Source: Botryosphaeria dothidea
Lineage: Eukaryota > Ascomycota > Dothideomycetes > Botryosphaeriales > Botryosphaeriaceae
NCBI GenBank assembly: GCA_011503125.2
Contig: WWBZ02000032.1
Span: forward strand, 1 to 17,055
Direction of reading: 5' to 3'
Length of the DNA: 17,055 nucleotides
The position numbers were made by a program, and so were the translations under genes. Shown here piece after piece: positions 9,705 through 17,055 of this stretch. Under the pieces are notes generated by a model, which worked only from the letters and a program-made list of their open reading frames with translations, had not been told where the DNA came from and did not search any database. Each line of letters starts with the position of its first letter. Position 1 is the first letter of the stretch.

Positions 9705-12229
9705 GTTGTCTGATGATGAGATATTGGATTAATGGCGCCTCGGTAGAGTGGGAATCGAGGATTAAATACGTAGTAGCGGTTTGCAAAAGAGCTTCGCCTC
9801 ATGAGTTGTTTTTCAGGCACCTACTGAGATTGCCTCTTCTTAATATGAGGCTTCGCGCCCGGGATATGGTAGGGCTGCTACACGACAAGAATAACGGGCG
9901 CTATCGATGACGGGCGCATACTCACACAGCGCCGCTCCAATACGGGGCGAGCATTGATCCAAAGGAGCCTTGAAACGTCTCACCCGGATCACCGCCAATC
10001 GTCCGCCACAGTTCCCCTTACCACGGTCACGGTACGGTCTAGGCGGTTGCGTGCAGGTGAGTGATATCAGTACTGCAAACTCCGACATCCGTCTGCTTCA
10101 GTTGCCTACGCAACGCACTCGGATGAGCCCAGCGCATAGACCGCCAAATGGTGGTAATGGGCGACGTGGCAGGGCGGTCCGTCGGTGTGCCATAATACCC
10201 ACCGGGCTCGCCCTTCTCACCGAGGAATCATATCCATCTCTTTGCCTGCCAAAGGAGGTGCATGTGTGGCTCCCGCAACCGCCGCCCAGCGCCTGCTCCC
10301 GCAAGGTGGGCGTGTGGGATCGCTTATGTTCAGAACTGAGCAAGCTCTGCCTGATTGTTCCAATCATGTTGGATGCGGCTACAGCCGTTCTTCTCTGTAA
10401 ACGGTCCAGCCTTGCATTTGCATAGCCGCGGCAGCATTCGGCACGCTCCCGCAACGAATGACGTCCAAAAAGCCTGATCGTGCCTGCGGGAGAGTGTAAC
10501 CTCTCACCGCCCCGCTTTCTGCGGATGCACTGCCACAACCCATGCGATGGAAGTCTCAACAACAGTGATTGGCACCTCCCATCACTTCTCCCACGCACCG
10601 CAGTGACGCAGCACACCCCTTCGAAGACGTTTGACACGTAGCCGGCGACGGCGTAAGATGATGCGCCAAATCCCCTATTTCTCAGCGACAGAGTGGTTGG
10701 CCGAGGCACGCCGCCATGGGCTTTATTTCGTCAGCAGCACGGCCGGAGCATGCGCACAGGCCATCTGCATGCCACGCGCGGCAGCAAGGGATTTTTCACA
10801 ATTGACGGGTTACATAATCCCTGCTCTGCATGTGAGGCGTTCGCGACAGGCATTATTCTCAACCCACACAGTCAGAAAGCCGAAAAAGGAAAGCCAAACC
10901 ACTCACATGAGCAAAACTCGCCCTCTTTCGTCTCAGCAGAGCCGCAAAAAAAAAAAAAGAATAGTTAGTGAGGCCTTTTCCAGGCGGAGAAGCAGAGAAG
11001 TGGAAGATATCAGAAAATCCGCCGTGGCAACCCGCGCGCCTCACAACTGGAGCCCCATTTTCTCCCACCGTCGCAACTTACACGAAAGTGGAGCAGGCAG
11101 CCGGATGCCTTCCTCTGCCTCGAAAAAACTGCGGAAACGAATCACCAAAAGGTGTGTGTGTTGCGCATCTTGCCTCTTTCGCGCATGCGTCCTCCCCCCC
11201 GCCGCCTCGCGCGCGCAGGAAAGCGGGTGCGTGCCGTGTGCCTGATTGGCCGCACCGTCCGCCTGGGTCTCGATCCCCCACAGACAATGTGTGTGCCTGC
11301 GAGCGCCGTCTGCATGCACGTTCCGGCCGCTGATGCGGCCAGCGTATGCACAGTACACGTATGTGCAACGCTGGTGGTGGATGAAGGGCAACCGCGCTGG
11401 TGCTGGTGCTGCGCCGCGCGGAGGGCGCCACCGCGGGAGCAGCGGGAGGCCGAGGCAGGTGCGAGAACGGACGGCAGGCGGCCGCTTGGATGGGCCGGGA
11501 AGTGCGATTAGCTGAGCGTCTCCCCCGCTGGCGGGTGAGATTGCTATTTTATCCGGAGGGGATAGGGGTACGTACATCGGATTGCCTGTTTGGGTTAGGA
11601 GGATTTGATTGGCTGCGATAGTGGGCTGCATGAGACGTCGCGGAGGTTAGGTTCAAAAGGATGAATACGGTGCATGGATAGAATATTTAAGCATTTCCCC
11701 GCGCTTTCGATGTCCCATGAACACTTCAATTGGCTGCGCATCTGACTATGTTCGCAGTTTCTACTTGGAGTGGGATCATCGACAAACGTCAGAGTGGAAG
11801 AGACACATGGGAAAGTCAAAGCCAAGCTGGATAGGCAAAATTCGATACTTGAGGGAGTGATCATGAAGCATCCAAAGGGTCCAGAGCGACAGCCACGCTT
11901 TCCATCCCAACTATGCCGTAGAGCTTTCTCCAGCCGTACAATAAGACATTAGGCGTAACAGAACCAAGCAGCTCCCATGCTAATCAACCACCCTCCCAAG
12001 TCAGATGAATTATGTTTGATCCCTGTTGTAAATGCTGGACAGCCCCCGCCCCATTGGTCGATCTCGTCTGATAAACGCCGTTGAGTAGTGAATGATCGGT
12101 CTAAGAATGTCGAAAAAGATGCTTCCATATTGTCAGCGTCTCTGAAACTCTCTGTGGATGCAAAGGCGCATTGGACGTACTCGTTGCTGGACCATGATAA
12201 AGAGTGTGGAGCAGTGATGTCGATAGTCT
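9705..12229. other. Mostly intergenic; includes a 13-base A run
   Basis: Two and a half kilobases between the two microprotein genes. Frames of 200 codons occur on both strands (10098-10709 minus, 10631-11245 plus) but are low-complexity, Arg/Ser/Cys-rich translations without motifs and probably chance. A run of 13 A lies at 10946-10958. No RNA gene or transposon recognised. Confidence 0.4.
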
Positions 12230-12378
12230 TTATCTCCGACCACCATCGCGGGGCCAGTTGCCATCACCGGAACCTGAAGCAAGGTTTCGTGTTAGAATTT
12301 AACATTTTCCATGTCATTGTATGTTGAAAGGGAATATTTCTGGATTTGCGTACCATTGCCAGAACTGTCGGGAGTCAT
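12230..12378 (-). CDS. Microprotein B, WPRDGG near C-terminus
   Basis: Predicted 22-residue protein MTPDSSGNG + SGDGNWPRDGGRR of unknown function. Exon 1 is 12354-12378 and exon 2 is 12230-12273. The 80-nt intron is textbook fungal: GTACGC donor, TTCTAAC branch site, TTGCTTCAG acceptor, phase 1. Upstream is a TATA box (12513-12519) followed by a CA- and CT-rich leader of roughly 100 nt typical of well-expressed fungal mRNAs; the context before the ATG is GTCCAAG. The WPRDGG block, the preceding GD, and the phase-1 intron are shared with microprotein A on the same strand 2.5 kb away. The terminal RR could be a dibasic processing site, but there is no signal peptide. Translation of so short a frame is unproven. 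Confidence 0.45.
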
Positions 12379-12512
12379 CTTGGACTGTTGAAGAGGGAAG
12401 AGATGGAGTATTAGGTGTTGGGCCAAGAAGCTTGTCGGAGCGAGTGACTGTTGATGACTGTTGTTTGATTGTTGTTGATGTGAGAGTGATTTGAGCCAGA
12501 GCTGGCAGGTCC

Positions 12513-12519
12513 TTTATAT
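12513..12519 (-). promoter_or_regulatory. TATA box of microprotein B
   Basis: On the minus strand the sequence reads GATATAAAGG, about 135 nt before the predicted start codon at 12378. It is followed by a pyrimidine- and CA-rich leader with few G residues, the usual fungal arrangement. Confidence 0.5.
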
Positions 12520-12750
12520 CACTCACTGCCATGGCTGCACCGCACTTCGCCGACTCTACATTATCCGGAACGGGGTGACCACGACCGGTTTCTCAGCCTC
12601 ATTGGTGACTCCGCCATTACTTTGGAATGTCACTAAGTCTGAGCTAGCCTGCTAGAAAATCCAAGGCGGTTCGGCGTGTGTTGAGGGTTTGCTTGGACGG
12701 TAGCTGACCAAGGGGCTTGTTGCGCAGGCAATATTCGGTGTAATCCAGCT

Positions 12751-13247
12751 TCAGCTGCTGAATGGGCCACTTTTTGCAACAATATCGCGCATACACGGTG
12801 CTGCTCTCAGCCCTGGTGCGTCCGGGAACGCGGCGGCGGCGCGGCAGTCGCTGTTGTGTAACTGCCCACGCGTGCTCGTGTTTGGCTTCCCGTAGACGCG
12901 GTGCCACCACCACTCGAAGAACCTCTCGGGCGCAGTAACCGAAGATGAGATCGTCTGCAGGTCTCGCCACCGTGAAGAGAGATCTCGGGCTCCGCTTTTT
13001 TCAGCTGCTGGCCATCCCGAAAGGGCCATCGCTCACTTGACCCCTGACACGCGTGCTCTCGCCTTCCTTCTTCGCCTCATCCCGTATAGCCTTATTTTTA
13101 GCATTGGATAGACTCACCGCGTTTTTGAGATGGGAAAGGGCGCTGAGGATCACCATGACGTGTGCTCCTTCCGCTTCGCGTCTTGGCACACGACAGTCGG
13201 AGGGAGGTGGGAGGCCAGAAGCGCCTACCCGATACCTCAAACGCCAT
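12751..13247 (-). CDS. Hypothetical spliced gene, weak support
   Basis: A minus-strand start at 13247 (MAFEVSGRRFWPPTSLRLSC) is open to a GTGAGT donor after PFPSQKR. A phase-1 join to a CAG acceptor near 13005 continues as AEKSGARDLSSRWRDLQTIS, then APERFFEWWWHRVYG, ending at 12751. The support is a TATA box with tandem ACGTCA upstream (13412-13436), workable splice sites and fair codon use. No domain is recognised, an overlapping frame is equally open over 12644-12970, and the intron would be about 110 nt. The promoter is more convincing than the product. Confidence 0.22.
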
Positions 13248-13411
13248 TTCTTTGAATAGCCAGACTAACAACCAAAGGTATTACAGATCGTCACCACACT
13301 AGGGAGATAGGATCACTCGATCAGGCGCGGGCGAGAACCAACAACTATGCAGTCCTGACGGCGACTGGCAGTTCGATTTTCCTTTTTGCCGCTGTGTTGC
13401 TTTTTTCAATG

Positions 13412-13436
13412 CTTTATACATGGACACGTCACGTCA
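13412..13436 (-). promoter_or_regulatory. TATA element with tandem ACGTCA bZIP sites
   Basis: Two overlapping ACGTCA copies lie at 13426-13431 and 13431-13436 (TGACGTGACGT on the minus strand), directly before a minus-strand TGTATAAAGC at about 13412-13421. ACGTCA is the core recognised by CRE/ATF-type bZIP proteins. The arrangement points to transcription leftwards, into the hypothetical gene ending at 12751. Confidence 0.4.
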
Positions 13437-14450
13437 CGACCCTGCCAATTGGGTCATGCGGATGCGTGTCATAATAGCAACCCGGACCCAGCGCTTTGGT
13501 AAGGGAAAAAGAAAAACAACAGAAAGGACTCAAGCTCATAAACGCTGCAGTCCATGTTGCAACCGTGTATGATACATCAACTTCAAAGATACGTCTGCCT
13601 AGTCAGGCTTTGTAATCATTCAGGGACGTGCAAGTCATGTTTCGGTACGGGTTGTAACATCGCACTGTCGTGTATCCTGTCCGCCAGCTGTGCAGAGTCA
13701 TCTGCAGTGCTAAGCAAGTGCATGGATGTCGAGAAGGTTCGACATCTGATGAAGACAAAACAGTCGGTGGATTTTTCTAGCATGTATCCTGTGGCTAGGT
13801 AACGGTCTCAGAGTGCCATCGTTCTGTGGCTGGCTGATTTGAAGCATCGAGGAGGTGTGGGATGCGCCTCGATTGATGGGAAACAATTTGGCGTGATCTT
13901 TTACTGACACTACGAACACTCGTGATGTCATCTGTGGTGGTGAGCTCCCACGAAGTGTCATCCTCGTATTTGGAACGTGTCGAGAGTCAAAGGCTTACTG
14001 TTACAACCGGGCCACCGCCACGGAAGCCAAACACCGGCGGAGGGGGCAACGGGCTGGGACGAATTTCACGCGGTAGGTCGCTACTCGATCACTGATGGTG
14101 AAACACTTGCATGAATATAGTAGATCGCATGAGTTTGGCGAAAGTGGGGATTTGGTGTGGATGGTTGGGAAAGATGAGGTACAGCAGCTCCCACAGCCGT
14201 TCTCATTGGAAGCAGGTTTGTCAGTGAGGAGCTCAAGCATCTATCCGAGTGTAGAACTACCCCGAAACAACTACTGAAGAGACGCGGGCAAATGATCGAG
14301 CATGCCGCGTACATCCCCTCATCATTCGATGTTCACGCTAGCGGTCGGCTGCAGCGGTCCTTGGTGAGTCAGCAAGGAGAGGGGTACTTTGGGGAACGGA
14401 CACGTTCTAGAGGGGTTGATCACCTGTACCACAGCAGCAGCGCAGCAAGG

Positions 14451-14866
14451 GATCATCTCTCGGAGAATTTGACCTCGACATTGTGGAAGCTCAAAAGCCG
14501 AGAACCTGGAACTCAAGGCTTCCAGCCCTTCCGACTGCTTGGACCGATACGGGCGTGGATCGAAAGCGGACGTACACGTACGGATGGGGTTTGTCGAATG
14601 TCCGCCTCCCACGGAAAGCAATTTTTCTCCATTGGTGAGCCGGGACAATTTCGTGTAAGACGGGGCCAATCGACGGGGCCCGAGGTAGCCCTGACCCGAT
14701 CTTGCGCGACCCGCTTATGCAGGCTTCCTGTTCCTGTCACCGCTGCCACGGGACGATTGCATGACCTGCCACATCTGCGAGTTCGTCATACGAAGTTGAG
14801 TGGCACGGGGCTAGCACTTTCTGGGAGGAATGGTACCGTATTAGCGGATTCCACGAAAATAACTGA
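14451..14866 (+). pseudogene. Coding-like, interrupted segment, family unknown
   Basis: Three adjoining stretches have coding-like codon choice but lie in different frames: SLGEFDLDIVEAQ, then KAENLELKASSPSDCLDRYG through NFSPLVSRDNFV, then GARGSPDPILRDPLMQASCS with CHRCHGTIA. After an in-frame TGA the same frame resumes with SYEVEWHGASTFWEEWYRIS and ends at 14866. A Cys/His cluster (CSCHRCH) might bind zinc. I do not recognise the protein. The frame changes resemble those in the bZIP and peroxiredoxin genes. It could also be chance open sequence; the uninterrupted frame 14292-14942 in another phase looks less protein-like. Confidence 0.3.
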
Positions 14867-15144
14867 TCTGCATCATTCCGCAGAATTGAGTCACAGCAGT
14901 ACCGGCGACGAGATCGGGAAGCACAATGAATTTCAGGAATGATTGACGGGAGAGGTGTTGTTTTACGTATGTAGACATACAATAATAGAATATATCAGAG
15001 CTTCGGATAGCACGAGCCGGTATGATGACATGATGAATACTAAAACCGAAAATGTAGGGCTTGCTTTGACAAAGCGTAAGCCCGACAATACATCCCTCTT
15101 CTTCGTTCGCAACTTATTACCACAGTCGCGGACTCCACATAGGT

Positions 15145-15462
15145 GAGTTGGAGTCCATGCTGCAAATATACTGTCGCAATATCCCCCGAGGGTTTCAATT
15201 CGTGGTGCATCCGCCACTAAAGTGGAAAGAGTACTTTTTTGCCAGGGCATCCCTGGCCTGCTTTGACCTCTCCACCGGTATTGCGGAGCGCATGATCCTG
15301 GGTCGCAACACCTGGCAAGAGAAGCCTCTCGAGCCTTCAAGGTCAATCCAATCTTGACAAGGATGGAAGTTTGAAGCCGGTCCCTGCTTCATTGGGCCCG
15401 TTCCTTGCCAGGAACAGATTGGTTTACGGCTTGAGGACTCTTCGGCAGAGCACAGAGACTAG
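15145..15462 (+). pseudogene. Coding-like frame with one internal TGA, family unknown
   Basis: The frame reads ELESMLQIYCRNIPRGFQFV through PPLKWKEYFFARASLACFDL and GRNTWQEKPLEPSRSIQS, meets TGA at 15355-15357, and continues as QGWKFEAGPCFIGPVPCQEQ to a TAG at 15460-15462. Codon use on both sides of the stop is coding-like. CGA to TGA (a CpG transition) would explain the internal stop. It may belong with the segment at 14451-14866, with which it shares strand and style. It is convergent with the peroxiredoxin gene. Function unknown. Confidence 0.28.
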
Positions 15463-15467
15463 AGGCA

Positions 15468-16215
15468 CTAGGAGATGTACTGACGCCGGTACGAAGGGAG
15501 GAAGTCGATTGCGATGCAAGCCGGTGAAGGTTCGTTTCCGCAGCGCGGATTTCCAACGTCTGTTGGTGGGCTGCTTCTCCATGAATTCAACAACCTTTTC
15601 CGCACTCTTGTCAGCTGGAACACCGGGTAATCAATCCAGACAATTTTCCCATGGTCAACAAGCAGCGTCACTCTCTTGACCAGGCGCATGTCCTCCCCAT
15701 TTCGAACATGGGGAGACGCAAGGCCTTCGCAGAGCTTGAACATCTCATCACTGAGAAGGTGGTAGCCAAGACGCAGATGCTCGCGGCAGATTTTCTGGTG
15801 CTCCGTGTCTTGGGTACTGAGACCGAAGATATTGGTGATACCCAGACCCTTGAGTTGCGATGTCGCAGCCTTGAAGGAACAAGCCTGAGGGCGTGCAGCC
15901 ACGGGCGCCCGGGATGGCGTCCCAGTCGGCGGGCAACGGGTTTCCTTGGGCTTGCCAGTGCGCGGGTAGCAGAAAATGATAGTGTAGCCCTCAAGCTTCG
16001 AGACATCGACTTCTTTGCCTTCAGTTGAGAGGAGTGGAACCGACGGGAAGGGCCGAGCCCCATAGATGGTCGCACTTGTGATCGTCCACGGGCTTAGGAA
16101 GGCCCGGTGGAGCACGTCTTTCGCTTGAGCCTGGCCAATGCACCAGCCGTCAGTGCGGGTTCTGGGATAATTTGGGGAGACATACGGTCAGATTGTTGCT
16201 GCAGTTGCTGTTCCA
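15468..16215 (-). CDS. AhpC/TSA (BCP-like) peroxiredoxin, frame shifted back and forth
   Basis: Thiol peroxidase of the peroxiredoxin superfamily. Blocks YTIIFCYPRTGKP, WDAIPGARGCTP + QACSFKAATSQLKGLG, IFGLSTQDTEHQKICREHLR, HLLSDEMFKLCE, RLPMFEMG and VKRVTLLVDHGKIVWIDYPV match the family in order. The likely start is the Met at 16215 (MEQQLQQQSD), followed by DDHKCDHLWGSALP. The blocks sit in different frames: shifts occur near 16115, 16045-16052, 15936-15940, 15889-15891, 15724-15725, 15695-15698 and 15617. Between 15940 and 15889 the frame that stays open replaces the segment holding the peroxidatic Cys codon (15895-15897), although it keeps the second Cys (15879-15881). The natural C-terminus beyond PADKSAEKVVEFMEKQ is unclear. 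Family identity is firm; the product as written would be inactive. Confidence 0.85.
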
Positions 16216-16692
16216 TGGTGTTTTCCTACACTCCTCGAGCTCTTGGGAGGATGAAGCCTGCCAAGTCAGCCGCCGGTGGTCGCTCCGCCCATCTTAAAGG
16301 TCTTCTCGGCACCGGCGGCACCGCTGCGCGTCTCCATGGCGGCTGAAAGCGTCGCGGCGGGCGTGAGATGGTGTTGGAGGTCAAAGAAAGCAATGAGACA
16401 GCTCCTCTGGCGCTGACCGGGCGGCCGAGTCATCACGGCGCGTGTGAGTGGCCAGGAGGCAGGTAAGCTTTATCGATAAGGGGGTTGATGCCGAGCTACG
16501 ACGCAATGACGTCTTCAGACGCGCCGGAATCAGGTCATCATATCGCCTCTGATTCGCCAGAAGGGCCCAGGCCTTGGGAGTCGATGCATCATCAGTGACT
16601 CGCGCTCATTAATTGCTCTCCCCACCTGCCGCCCGGAAGCTGGTCCTTGTCTCGTGCCTACCCCTCCATAAGCCTCGCCCACCTACGTGTTC
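16216..16692. promoter_or_regulatory. Divergent promoter, peroxiredoxin / Rieske-AIF
   Basis: These 477 bp separate two divergent start codons. On the minus strand, 16266-16337 is a complete 23-codon frame (METRSGAAGAEKTFKMGG, ending TTGG) upstream of the peroxiredoxin start, which could be a short upstream ORF in its leader. Just before the + strand gene the sequence is C/T-rich, as is usual for fungal leaders. No clear TATA box. Confidence 0.45.
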
Positions 16693-17055
16693 ATGCTCGC
16701 CAAGCGCCTCCCCTTCTTCGCTGCTTCCAGCCGTCTATTTCTAAGACATCCCCCCCGCTTTCCTGCTTCACAACCAGTTCAATCGCGATTCCAACTCTCC
16801 ACCTCTGCATCCAGGATGGCGCAAGAATTCAAGCTGAAGAGCATTGGCTCCCTCAACCTCAAGAACGGCGACAAGCAGGAAGCTGAGATTGAAGGCATTG
16901 AGAACGGCAAGGTCTTACTCGTCAAGGTTAACGACCGCATCAGCGCCACCAGCCCCAACTGCACCCATTATGGCGCCCCTCTGGTGAAGGGCGTACTTAC
17001 CGGCGAGGGAAGACTCACCTGCCCGTGGCATGGAGGTAATGACCTCATCATTTTT
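16693..17055 (+). CDS. AIF-like oxidoreductase with N-terminal Rieske domain, exon 1 (partial)
   Basis: The first exon (16693-17035) begins MLAKRLPFFAASSRLFLRHP, an Arg-, Ser- and Leu-rich, acid-free presequence ending RFQLSTSASR, as expected for mitochondrial import. The Rieske domain starts near residue 46 (EFKLKSIGSLNLKNGDKQEA). Its cluster ligands are C90/H92 in NCTHYGAPL and C110/H113 in TCPWHG. The exon ends at a GTAATG donor at 17036, in phase 1, where the usual WHGACF would continue. Such a Rieske domain at the N-terminus of a fungal protein usually precedes an FAD/NADH pyridine-nucleotide oxidoreductase related to AIFM3; that part lies beyond the window and is inferred. An internal Met at residue 42 could give a cytosolic form. 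The frame is clean. Confidence 0.82.
   Translation, partial: MLAKRLPFFAASSRLFLRHPPRFPASQPVQSRFQLSTSASRMAQEFKLKSIGSLNLKNGDKQEAEIEGIENGKVLLVKVNDRISATSPNCTHYGAPLVKGVLTGEGRLTCPWHGGNDLIIF

Noticed and set aside
10098..10709. 203-codon minus-strand open frame
   Set aside because: Low-complexity composition rich in Arg, Cys and Gly, no domain, no promoter or splice signals around it.
10631..11245. 204-codon plus-strand open frame
   Set aside because: Contains a lysine run from the A-tract and no recognisable protein; a second frame is open over much of the same region.
14670..14690. A WPR-like match on the minus strand (GATTGGCCCCGT)
   Set aside because: It continues Leu-Thr rather than Asp-Gly-Gly and overlaps the coding-like plus-strand segment.
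14292..14942. 216-codon plus-strand open frame as an intact gene
   Set aside because: The more protein-like codon choice over the same bases lies in the other frames, so this frame is probably a shadow of a damaged gene.
1..17055. Search for CRISPR arrays, IS elements, bacterial operons and rRNA
   Set aside because: No spaced direct repeats, terminal inverted repeats or ribosome-binding patterns seen; the window is eukaryotic with spliceosomal introns.

Overview
The window looks like nuclear DNA of a filamentous ascomycete (Pezizomycotina, possibly a dothideomycete). Genes are split by short introns (about 55-100 nt) with GT..AG ends and CTRAY-like branch points, coding exons are GC-rich at third positions, and the proteins are fungal: a Dal5-family MFS transporter, a TauD/Jlp1-like dioxygenase, a CYS3/MetR bZIP factor, and a Chl4/CENP-N start. 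No genome or database was consulted; all identities come from reading motifs by eye.

Layout. 1-1023 (-): N-terminal part of a Dal5-like MFS transporter that runs off the left edge. 1024-2205: shared divergent promoter region. 2206-3524 (+): intact four-exon Fe(II)/2-oxoglutarate sulfonate (taurine) dioxygenase. 5584-6883 (-): CYS3/MetR-type bZIP sulfur regulator, reading frame broken in several places. 7723-7947 (+): only the first ~70 codons of a Chl4/CENP-N kinetochore gene. 9505-9704 (-) and 12230-12378 (-): two tiny spliced genes whose products share a WPRDGG C-terminal motif and a phase-1 intron just upstream of it; I do not recognise this family. 12751-13247 (-): weak hypothetical gene behind a TATA box with tandem ACGTCA. 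14451-15462 (+): coding-like but interrupted segments. 15468-16215 (-): an AhpC/TSA (BCP-like) peroxiredoxin whose frame is shifted back and forth by single-base indels. 16693-end (+): start of a mitochondrial AIF-like oxidoreductase with an N-terminal Rieske domain.

How they fit together. The left third reads as a small sulfur-scavenging locus: a Dal5-type transporter and a sulfonate dioxygenase diverge from a common promoter and lie next to a CYS3-type regulator, the class of factor known to activate such genes. The right end pairs two redox genes, peroxiredoxin and Rieske/AIF-like protein, across a 477-bp divergent promoter.

Caution. Several otherwise well conserved genes carry single-base gains or losses, often in short homopolymers, while the dioxygenase and the Rieske exon are clean. 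Sequencing or assembly error and recent pseudogenisation are both possible. About half of the window (3525-5583, 7948-9504, 9705-12229) holds nothing I can recognise apart from the items listed.
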